Assembly (NCBI GenBank): GCA_041736255.1 | Contig: JBGSTZ010000058.1 | Coordinates: 1 to 8,871, forward strand | Origin: AVCC01 sp041736255 | GTDB lineage: Bacteria > Pseudomonadota > Gammaproteobacteria > Burkholderiales > Burkholderiaceae_D | Length of the DNA stretch: 8,871 bases | Direction: 5' to 3' | Shown: in pieces, positions 1 through 5,465 of the stretch | Position numbering within the stretch: position 1 is the stretch's first letter | Layout: every line of letters starts with the position of its first letter | Position numbers and translations under genes: made by a program | The notes under the pieces: model-generated | Seen by the model: only the letters and a program-made list of their open reading frames with translations | Databases searched by the model: none | Told to the model about the DNA's origin: nothing

Positions 1-90
1 ATCAACCATCGCAGACAACCCTGTCGCTGTCGCCCGTCCAAATGTACTTATCAAATAATCCGTGTACAACTCAAGTTCAGCTTTTTTCAT
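1..90 (-). CDS. Transposase, N-terminal fragment (cut by window edge)
   Basis: Reading the minus strand from the ATG at 90 gives 30 uninterrupted codons that run off the left edge, beginning MKKAELELYTDYLIS and continuing TFGRATATGLSAMVD. From memory, this opening (ELELYTDYL, then TATGLS) is typical of a group of IS4/IS701-like DDE transposases; that family call rests on recall of N-terminal sequences and no catalytic residue is visible. The start has only a weak upstream ribosome site. The gene diverges from the copper ATPase that starts 75 bases away, so the end of the element must lie between 91 and about 165. Whether the copy is intact cannot be judged from this window. Confidence 0.6.
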   Translation of the reverse strand, partial: MKKAELELYTDYLISTFGRATATGLSAMVD

Positions 91-140
91 TTCAACAGAT
101 TAACAATTTATACTGAGGCCTGCGTAACATCAGTTAATTA
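91..140. mobile_element. Probable terminal region of the insertion sequence
   Basis: This is the AT-rich stretch between the transposase start and the ATPase gene. Because the transposase begins at 90 and reads leftward, its element must end in this short space. The stretch CTGCGTAACATCAG at 120-133 is a candidate terminal inverted repeat, and TTAATTAA follows at 134-141. The other end of the element is outside the window, so neither the repeat nor a target-site duplication can be confirmed and the exact boundary is a guess. Confidence 0.35.
109..114 (+). promoter_or_regulatory. Possible -10 box reading out of the insertion element into the ATPase gene
   Basis: TATACT at 109-114 matches five of six bases of TATAAT on the plus strand and lies about 50 bases before the ATPase start. 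The bases 17 upstream (TTCATT, 86-91) match TTGACA only weakly. If it is used, the insertion element supplies or modifies the ATPase promoter. No MerR-type 19-base-spaced promoter or palindrome is visible here. Confidence 0.25.
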
Positions 141-165
141 AAGGTGTTCAGCGAAGGGGCTCAAA

Positions 166-2511
166 ATGAACAATCAACTTGAAGATAGCGCTGGTGCCCA
201 TGCTGGCGGCACCATGGACAAGCCGCATACCGATCCGGTCTGCGGCATGAAAGCGGCCGCCGATCCGGCGAAGGCGGTCGAACATGCGGGGACCACCTAT
301 TATTTTTGCAGCGCACATTGCGTGGCTAAATTCCGCGCCGACCCGCAGCACTACCTGAATCCGCAAAAGAATGCCGCTCCGGCCAAGGCTGCCGCCAAGG
401 ACGCGATGTATACCTGTCCGATGCACCCGGAAGTGCAGCAAATCGGCCCGGGCACCTGCCCGAAATGCGGGATGGCGCTGGAACCAATGGATGCTGCGGC
501 CGAAGAAGATACCAGCGAATTGCGCGACATGACGCGGCGCTTCTGGGTCAGCCTGGTCCTGAGCCTGCCATTGCTGTTCATCACGATGAGCGAATTCATT
601 CCTGGCGTGAATCTGCACCACTGGATGGAAATTGATACCTTCAATTGGCTGCAAGCGGTTCTGGCGACGCCGGTGGTGTTGTGGGGCGGCTGGCCATTCT
701 TCGTGCGCGGCTGGGCCTCGTTCCAGACCTGGAATCTGAACATGTTCAGCCTGATCAGTCTGGGTACTGCAGCGGCCTTTCTGTTCAGCGCCTTCGCGCT
801 GCTGTTCCCGGCAGCGTTGCCGGACGCGTTCAAGATGGATGGGATGATACCGTTGTATTTTGAAGCGGCGGCGGTCATCGTGACCTTGGTGCTGCTAGGC
901 CAAGTACTGGAATTGCGGGCCCGTTCGCGCACCAATAACGCGATCAAATCACTGCTCGAACTGGCGCCGAATACCGCGCTGCGCATCAAGCCGGATGGCA
1001 GCGAGGAAGAAATCCATCTGGACCAGGTGCAAGTCAGCGACATCTTACGCGTCAAGCCGGGCGGCAAGATCCCGGTCGACGGTGAAATCGTCGATGGCCA
1101 TTCGAATGTGGACGAGTCGATGATCACCGGCGAACCTGTGCCGGTCGAAAAGAAGGCTGGCGACAAAGTCACTGCCGGCACCGTGAATCAGACTGGCGCC
1201 TTCACACTACGGGCCGACAAAATCGGCGCCGATACGCTGCTGGCGCGCATCATTCACATGGTCAATGAAGCAGGACGCTCACGCGCTCCGATACAGAAAC
1301 TGGCCGACCAGGTGTCGGGCTGGTTCGTGCCAGTCGTCATCGCGGTCGCGGTCATCGCATTTGCGGTGTGGGCAATCTTTGGACCTTCCCCCGCGCTGGC
1401 CAACGGCTTGGTGGTGGCGGTGTCGGTGCTGATCATCGCATGTCCTTGCGCGCTGGGACTGGCGACACCGATTTCGATCATGGTCGGAGTCGGACGTGGC
1501 GCGACTGAAGGCGTGCTGATCAAGGATGCCGAGGCGCTCGAACTGATGGAAAAGGTCGATACGCTGGTGGTCGACAAGACCGGCACCCTGACCGAAGGCA
1601 AGCCGAAAGTGCAGAGCATCGTTGCTGCCAGCGGCTTTGATGAGTCGCAAGTACTGCACTATGCGGCCAGCCTGGACGCGCTCAGCGAACATCCGCTGGC
1701 GGAGGCAATCGTCAATCATGCGCAGGAAAAAAATCTGCAACCCAAGCCGGTCACGCAATTCGAATCCGTCACCGGCCAAGGCGTGCGCGGCCAGATCGAC
1801 GGTAAGCTGGTTTTGCTAGGCAATATGGCCCTGATGGAATCGGAGCAGATTGCTGTTTCGGAGCTGGACGCACAAGTACAAACGCTGCGCGAGCAGGCGC
1901 AAACCGTGATGTTCCTCGCCATCGACGGCAAGCTGACTGGCATCGTCAGCGTCGCCGATCCGATCAAGTCGACCACCCGCGAAGCAATCGAACAACTGCA
2001 TGCGGCCGGCCTGCGCATCGTGGTGCTGACTGGCGATAATGCGACCACCGCGGCGGCGGTGGCCAAGCAACTGGGGCTGGACGATTTCCGCGCCGATGTA
2101 ATGCCAGAGGACAAGCTCAATTACCTGAAAGAATTGCAGCAAAAAGGCCGCATCGTGGCAATGGCCGGCGACGGCGTCAACGATGCGCCGGCGCTGGCGC
2201 AGGCCAACGTCGGCATTGCGATGGGCACCGGCACCGATGTGGCGATGAACAGTGCGCGCATCGTGCTGGTCAAAGGCGACTTGCGCGGCATCGCGAAAGC
2301 GCGGCTGCTGAGCCAGCACACCATGAAAAACATCCGGCAAAACCTGTTTTTCGCCTTCATCTACAATTTCGTTGGGGTGCCAATTGCAGCCGGTGTACTG
2401 TTTCCGTGGCTAGGACTGTTGTTGAGTCCGATGATCGCCAGCGCGGCGATGTCATTGAGCTCCGTATCCGTCATTACCAATGCATTGCGGCTACACAACA
2501 AGGCGCTGTAG
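166..2511 (+). CDS. P1B-type Cu+/Ag+-exporting ATPase with N-terminal YHS and Cys-rich metal-binding domains
   Basis: Inner-membrane pump that uses ATP to export monovalent copper (or silver) from the cytoplasm. In order along 781 residues: a YHS domain with DPVCGM at 23-28 and C48/C52; a heavy-metal-binding domain at about 82-107 with C84, H87, C98 and C101; paired membrane helices from about 125; the actuator TGE at 321-323; the membrane copper site CPC at 426-428; the phosphorylation motif DKTGTLT from D470; SEHP at 507-510; and GDGVNDAP at 668-675. YN at 733-734 and MSLSS from 762 are the P1B-1 signatures for Cu+/Ag+. There is no classical GMTCxxC HMA domain; the two N-terminal modules resemble those of SilP/CopF-like pumps. 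The start at 166 has GAAGGGG about seven bases upstream; M17 is a possible later start. The family is certain, the choice between copper and silver is inferred from neighbours. Confidence 0.95.
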   Translation: MNNQLEDSAGAHAGGTMDKPHTDPVCGMKAAADPAKAVEHAGTTYYFCSAHCVAKFRADPQHYLNPQKNAAPAKAAAKDAMYTCPMHPEVQQIGPGTCPKCGMALEPMDAAAEEDTSELRDMTRRFWVSLVLSLPLLFITMSEFIPGVNLHHWMEIDTFNWLQAVLATPVVLWGGWPFFVRGWASFQTWNLNMFSLISLGTAAAFLFSAFALLFPAALPDAFKMDGMIPLYFEAAAVIVTLVLLGQVLELRARSRTNNAIKSLLELAPNTALRIKPDGSEEEIHLDQVQVSDILRVKPGGKIPVDGEIVDGHSNVDESMITGEPVPVEKKAGDKVTAGTVNQTGAFTLRADKIGADTLLARIIHMVNEAGRSRAPIQKLADQVSGWFVPVVIAVAVIAFAVWAIFGPSPALANGLVVAVSVLIIACPCALGLATPISIMVGVGRGATEGVLIKDAEALELMEKVDTLVVDKTGTLTEGKPKVQSIVAASGFDESQVLHYAASLDALSEHPLAEAIVNHAQEKNLQPKPVTQFESVTGQGVRGQIDGKLVLLGNMALMESEQIAVSELDAQVQTLREQAQTVMFLAIDGKLTGIVSVADPIKSTTREAIEQLHAAGLRIVVLTGDNATTAAAVAKQLGLDDFRADVMPEDKLNYLKELQQKGRIVAMAGDGVNDAPALAQANVGIAMGTGTDVAMNSARIVLVKGDLRGIAKARLLSQHTMKNIRQNLFFAFIYNFVGVPIAAGVLFPWLGLLLSPMIASAAMSLSSVSVITNALRLHNKAL

Positions 2512-2523
2512 TGTCAATTGACC

Positions 2524-2578
2524 ATCGCCGACTGCCTGCCACCCGCATGGCAATCGGCGTGATAAATTGCTTGTTTTT
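2524..2578 (+). terminator. Possible weak terminator after the ATPase gene
   Basis: Thirteen bases past the ATPase stop, CGCCGA (2526-2531) pairs with TCGGCG (2554-2559), and inside it TGCCA (2537-2541) pairs with TGGCA (2548-2552). The two stems are separated by an asymmetric internal loop. A five-T run follows only at 2574-2578, some 15 bases after the stem, so this is a poor match to an intrinsic terminator. Confidence 0.3.
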
Positions 2579-2584
2579 AGATTG

Positions 2585-2608
2585 GAATCGAAATCGTAAT
2601 CGGAATCG
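2585..2608. repeat. Four perfect tandem copies of the hexamer NAATCG
   Basis: AATCG recurs with an exact period of six bases at 2586, 2592, 2598 and 2604, giving gAATCG, aAATCG, tAATCG, gAATCG. It lies in the non-coding spacer after the ATPase gene. Read on the minus strand it would encode an Asp/Ser/Tyr/Phe string (DSDYDFDS) in an open frame at 2491-2727. I do not consider that frame a gene, because it begins at TTG directly after a stop and resembles nothing I recognise. Confidence 0.6.
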
Positions 2609-2780
2609 GCATTCCCAAAAAGAAGAAACGCATTGAGGTAGCCCTCCTCGCCATACTGACGATCGGACAAATCCCGTTCGCATTCGCGCAGCAATCCACC
2701 GCCATAGAAAGGCGGCCCCCACGGCAATCACCTTCAATCGCAGCGCGAAGGCGGTCAATCTGACATTGCAGTAACGGTAA
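2609..2780. other. Spacer between ATPase and DUF411 genes with no recognised gene
   Basis: This is the rest of the spacer of about 330 bases. It holds a small hairpin, CCGCC (2699-2703) with GGCGG (2711-2715) and a seven-base loop, without a T-run. Short minus-strand frames cross it but give no recognisable protein. CTGACA at 2760-2765 could serve as a -35 box for the DUF411 gene, but no good -10 sits at the right distance. It may be a remnant of a lost copper gene or of a former insertion; nothing here decides. Confidence 0.4.
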
Positions 2781-2818
2781 TGAGAAATATCCCGAACGCG
2801 GGAATCTCAGAATTTTTT
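2781..2818 (+). terminator. Strong hairpin plus T-run just upstream of the DUF411 gene (terminator or attenuator)
   Basis: TGAGA (2781-2785) pairs with TCTCA (2805-2809), and TCCCG (2790-2794) pairs with CGGGA (2799-2803) around the tetraloop AACG. The two stems are separated by AATA on one side and a single A on the other. Six Ts follow at 2813-2818. This has the shape of an intrinsic terminator on the plus strand, yet it ends only 23 bases before the ATG of the next gene in the same direction. It could terminate read-through from the ATPase side, or act as an attenuator in the DUF411 leader. Confidence 0.5.
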
Positions 2819-2841
2819 AACGTGAAATGAAGGAAATTGTG

Positions 2842-3258
2842 ATGAAGAAATTAATTATTGCGACCCTGCTGGCAGCGAGCTCCAGCCTTGCGTACAGCGC
2901 AGGCGAAGCGATCACTGTCTACAAGGACAAGAAATGCAGCTGCTGCGAAGGCTGGATCGACCATCTGCGCGATTCGGGCTTCAAGGTCAAGGCGGTGAAT
3001 TCCGACGACTTGTCTGCGATCAAAAAGCGCTTCGGCGTGCCCGCATCGATGGGCTCCTGCCATACCGCCGTCCTCGACAAGTCGGGGCAGATAATTGAAG
3101 GCCATGTACCGGCTGTCGCAATCAACAAGCTAATCGCGCGGCCGAAGGTGCAAGGGGTCGCTGCGCCGGGAATGCCGATGAACTCGCCTGGCATGGGAAA
3201 ACTGAACGGCAAGCTGATTACCTACGACTTTGCAGGCAAATCGTTCTCGCAGGACTGA
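2842..3258 (+). CDS. Secreted DUF411 metal-binding protein
   Basis: Predicted periplasmic copper-binding protein of the DUF411 family, which is usually found in copper and heavy-metal clusters; its biochemical role is poorly defined. From the start at 2842 it has 138 residues: a signal peptide at about 1-20 ending in AYSA, then TVYKDKKCSCCEGW with C32, C34 and C35, a second metal-ligand pair C73-H74 in MGSCH, H88 in EGHVP, and a Met-containing loop GMPMNSPGM at 110-118. The start at 2842 is preferred to ATG 2827 because AAGGA lies seven bases before it and it places the signal peptide correctly at the N-terminus. It follows the ATPase gene on the same strand after about 330 bases with a terminator-like hairpin between, so it may be a separate transcript. 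Family call is strong; function is inferred from ligands and context. Confidence 0.9.
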   Translation: MKKLIIATLLAASSSLAYSAGEAITVYKDKKCSCCEGWIDHLRDSGFKVKAVNSDDLSAIKKRFGVPASMGSCHTAVLDKSGQIIEGHVPAVAINKLIARPKVQGVAAPGMPMNSPGMGKLNGKLITYDFAGKSFSQD

Positions 3259-3477
3259 GGGAACTGGCTTGTTGTGTAAATCGATAATTCCGCCAAAAAG
3301 TGTGCAATCTGGCTTACCGAAAATGCGATAGCTGGGTGGCGTCCGGCAAAGACGGGAGGCCGCTGCCGGCTGCAGGAATATTCCGAACAAATTACTGCAT
3401 GCGAATTGACCACGCCGGTAGAGGGCGATTCCAGCGCCGTTCCCGATTACGGATGACCATAGCAAGCGGCTAATTGG
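3259..3477. other. Convergent intergenic region, no gene recognised
   Basis: The plus-strand DUF411 gene and the minus-strand SHOCT gene end facing each other here. I see no hairpin with a T-run for either one. The minus strand has open frames across it, but without a ribosome site or recognisable protein. The stretch at about 3267-3330 has the flavour of a decayed insertion-sequence end, but I cannot name the element. Confidence 0.4.
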
Positions 3478-3717
3478 CTAACTGGTCAAATCGCGTTTTC
3501 TCTTCTGAAACTCCTGTTCGTCGATCTCCCCTTTTGCGTAACGCTCTTTGAGGATGCCCAGCGCTGTGCTTTCGCCACTGCTGCGTCGGCCTGTACTGGA
3601 GGAAGTGATCATCCATTTCACCAGTGCTACAACGGCGACGATGATGATTACACAAAATACAATCATGAAAATCCAGCCAAATCCGAAATCGCCTGACATC
3701 CCATAACCGTGCATCAT
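3478..3717 (-). CDS. Small inner-membrane protein with C-terminal SHOCT motif
   Basis: A 79-residue protein with three parts: a short N-terminus MMHGYGMSGDFGFG rich in Met, His and Gly; one membrane helix at about 15-35; and a C-terminal SHOCT (short C-terminal) motif at about 50-79, ALGILKERYAKGEIDEQEF. SHOCT modules are of unknown biochemical role and often sit at the end of small membrane proteins. The start is set by a perfect AGGAGG at 3725-3730, seven bases before the ATGATG; longer upstream frames lack such a site and extend into sequence of no recognisable kind. Positive residues after the helix (K34, R44, R45) suggest the SHOCT part is cytoplasmic and the Met/His end periplasmic. It is last in the minus-strand copper group, 121 bases after the cupredoxin gene. 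A copper-sensing or chaperone role is only a guess from context. Confidence 0.85.
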   Translation of the reverse strand: MMHGYGMSGDFGFGWIFMIVFCVIIIVAVVALVKWMITSSSTGRRSSGESTALGILKERYAKGEIDEQEFQKRKRDLTS

Positions 3718-3724
3718 TTGCGTT

Positions 3725-3730
3725 CCTCCT
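3725..3730 (-). promoter_or_regulatory. Perfect Shine-Dalgarno AGGAGG for the SHOCT gene
   Basis: AGGAGG on the minus strand, with seven bases between it and the ATG at 3717-3715. It decides the start of the small gene and shows that the frame extending to 3924 is not the coding start. Confidence 0.85.
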
Positions 3731-3753
3731 GTGATCACTTTCATTCGAAAGGG

Positions 3754-3784
3754 GACTGGCCGCCTGCAGACCAGTCGGGTTTTT
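3754..3784 (+). terminator. Hairpin with T-run on the plus strand, between cupredoxin and SHOCT genes
   Basis: GACTGG (3754-3759) pairs perfectly with CCAGTC (3771-3776) around an 11-base loop, and five Ts follow at 3780-3784 on the plus strand. Both flanking genes are on the minus strand, where the hairpin is followed by CCCCTTTCG. It therefore looks like a terminator for antisense transcription or merely an mRNA processing or stabilising structure between the two genes. Confidence 0.3.
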
Positions 3785-3838
3785 ACTGCACTGTTGCAAT
3801 ATCCTGGCGTGATTGCGCAGCGACGGTCCGGGAATGCG

Positions 3839-4360
3839 TTACTCCACCGTGACTTCCCCCACCATGCCGGCTTCCATGTGGCCTGGAACGAGGCAGGCAA
3901 AATCCACTGTGCCAGCCTTGTCAAACTGCCATACGATGCCGCCGCGTTGTCCTGCTGCGAGCGTGATCATGTTGGCTTCCGCATGCTTCATGTCGGGCAT
4001 CTTGCGCATCATCTCAGCATGGTCCTTGAGTTCGTCCATGTCTCCGATGACCATTTCATGCGGAATTTTTCCTGTATTTTTGATGAAGAACCGGATCGTT
4101 TCTCCTGCCTTGACAGCAATTTGGCTCGGCGCAAATCGCATGCTATCTTCCATGGAAATCCCAATGGTACGGCTGACTTTGGCCGGATCCCCTGCTTTGC
4201 CAGCCGCTGATGCATGTTCGTCCTGATGCATGTCAGCCATGTTTTCATGCATGTCTGGCATGGTGCTGGCAGCATGCCCGTGGTCACCTGCGTGATTGCC
4301 GCCGGCAAAGGCCAGTGCCGGCAAGGCACCCAGCAATAAAATGGAGAGTAATTTGTTCAT
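3839..4360 (-). CDS. copI: Secreted cupredoxin-type copper protein (CopI-like)
   Basis: Predicted periplasmic blue-copper-fold protein of 173 residues. It has a signal peptide at about 1-19 (hydrophobic stretch ending in ALAFA), then a His/Met-rich segment with MPDMHENMADMHQDEH at 34-49, then a plastocyanin-like domain at about 65-173. The expected type 1 copper ligands are all visible: H101 in IPHEMVI, C156 in DFACLVPGH, H161 and M166 in the closing GHMEAGM. This arrangement, including the His/Met-rich leader, resembles the CopI copper-tolerance cupredoxins of other proteobacteria; the symbol is by resemblance only. The start has AAAGG a short distance upstream. It lies 80 bases downstream of copB on the same strand and probably belongs to the copAB transcript, though the spacing leaves room for its own promoter. 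It likely binds periplasmic copper or passes electrons; it could simply be annotated as a cupredoxin-domain protein. Confidence 0.88.
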   Translation of the reverse strand: MNKLLSILLLGALPALAFAGGNHAGDHGHAASTMPDMHENMADMHQDEHASAAGKAGDPAKVSRTIGISMEDSMRFAPSQIAVKAGETIRFFIKNTGKIPHEMVIGDMDELKDHAEMMRKMPDMKHAEANMITLAAGQRGGIVWQFDKAGTVDFACLVPGHMEAGMVGEVTVE

Positions 4361-4378
4361 GTAAAACCTTTTCGCTTG

Positions 4379-4414
4379 ATTTCAAAAAATAATGCGCAGA
4401 GCGTTGATTGAAAT
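4379..4414. repeat. Inverted repeat in the copB-cupredoxin gap
   Basis: ATTTCAA (4379-4385) and TTGAAAT (4408-4414) are perfect 7-base arms around 22 bases, just upstream of the cupredoxin start. It could be a regulator site or an mRNA stem that separates copB from the cupredoxin gene. No clear promoter was found next to it. Confidence 0.3.
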
Positions 4415-4440
4415 AAAAATGGAGTCGTGCTGCATGCAGT

Positions 4441-5436
4441 TTAAAACCAGAATCGCACACCGGCGACCCAGCGCGTCTCTGCGCTGCGCTCGCCTGCGGC
4501 GCGTGCCAAGTCGGCCGTTTCCCCAAACTTGCTGCTGCGCTCGACACCGATGTAGGGTGCAATCTGACGATTGATTTCGTATCTCAACCGCAAGCCGGCT
4601 ACGCCGCTGGAAAATCCGCTGCCGATATCTCGCGCCGCGTCACGCTTGCCATACATATTGATTTCAAGGCTAGGCTGAAGGAACAGCTTTTGCGTCAGCA
4701 AAATGTCATATTCTGCGCCCAGGCGCAATGCCGTTCTGCCGTTATTGCCCACGTAGGCCGTGGCACTGGCGTCGAACCAATAAGGCGTCAGCCCCTCGAC
4801 ACCCATGGCCAACCAGGTGCGCCCCGGTCCTGCGCCACCGTCATAGCGCAGCCCCAATTGCGTATCCCAGAATGGGGCGATTGCATGCCCCCACAGCAAT
4901 TCCGTGCGGGCACCTTGGAGCTTACCTTTGGCGACGTCACCCTCAGCCTTGAGCACCAGCCGATCATAGTCGCGCCCAAACCATGCCTGGGCGTCATAGA
5001 CGGTAGAATTGCTGTCGCTGCCGTGCGCTCGTTCAAGACGATCGACCAGCAAAGAGGCGAAGCTGTGTTCGTCGGCCAGCTTGAGTTGACGCGGACCAGC
5101 CAAGGCATACGCCCCAGTATCGAGGGTAGTTCCATCGGAATATGCATGCGGATCACGGGCGTCAGCCGGGTCCGAATTGGCCTGCGGCTGCATGCTGCTG
5201 TGATCCATGCCAGACATGGAAGCATCGCCGCCAGACTTGACATCGGTTGCGTGGTGCATTCCCGGCATCGAAGCAGGCATGACGTCGGCTTTTACCGCAG
5301 GTGTTGATGCGGAGTCACTACCGCGATGCTGTGCATGCCCGTTTGCATCTGTTCCGGCGGATACTTGTTGCGCTAGTGCCGGGGCGACGCTGCAGGCTGC
5401 CAGCACTAATGCCAGCCAGTTCATACGTGTATTCAT
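4441..5436 (-). CDS. copB: CopB, outer-membrane copper resistance protein
   Basis: Outer-membrane beta-barrel protein of the CopB/PcoB family, the usual partner of the multicopper oxidase CopA; thought to bind or sequester copper at the cell envelope. With the start at 5436 it has 331 residues: a signal peptide at about 1-22 ending ALA, a low-complexity Met/His-rich linker at about 48-85 containing MPASMPGMHH and SMSGMDHSSM, then the conserved CopB domain from about 100 to the end with alternating strand-like segments and a C-terminal aromatic VRFWF typical of outer-membrane proteins. The start is chosen because AGAGGA lies eight bases upstream and the signal peptide begins directly there; the frame is open for 33 more codons but that part overlaps the copA end and has no export signal. 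It starts 29 bases after the copA stop, so they are surely cotranscribed. Confidence 0.94.
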   Translation of the reverse strand: MNTRMNWLALVLAACSVAPALAQQVSAGTDANGHAQHRGSDSASTPAVKADVMPASMPGMHHATDVKSGGDASMSGMDHSSMQPQANSDPADARDPHAYSDGTTLDTGAYALAGPRQLKLADEHSFASLLVDRLERAHGSDSNSTVYDAQAWFGRDYDRLVLKAEGDVAKGKLQGARTELLWGHAIAPFWDTQLGLRYDGGAGPGRTWLAMGVEGLTPYWFDASATAYVGNNGRTALRLGAEYDILLTQKLFLQPSLEINMYGKRDAARDIGSGFSSGVAGLRLRYEINRQIAPYIGVERSSKFGETADLARAAGERSAETRWVAGVRFWF

Positions 5437-5465
5437 GCTTGTTTTCCTCTGATTGCGATCCATGA

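Noticed and set aside
148..1181. Long minus-strand open frames inside the ATPase gene
   Set aside because: They are antisense to a gene with every P-type ATPase motif intact, give no recognisable domains and lack ribosome sites; they result from high GC.
2474..2758. Minus-strand frames of 78-94 codons in the ATPase-DUF411 spacer
   Set aside because: One frame begins at TTG immediately after a stop, another overlaps the ATPase end, and neither resembles a known family.
3718..3924. N-terminal extension of the SHOCT gene to 3924
   Set aside because: The perfect AGGAGG at 3725-3730 sets the start at 3717, and the extension overlaps the cupredoxin gene end with unrecognisable sequence.
4690..5307. 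A 205-codon plus-strand open frame across copB
   Set aside because: It lies opposite the well-supported copB gene, has no ribosome site and no recognisable protein features.
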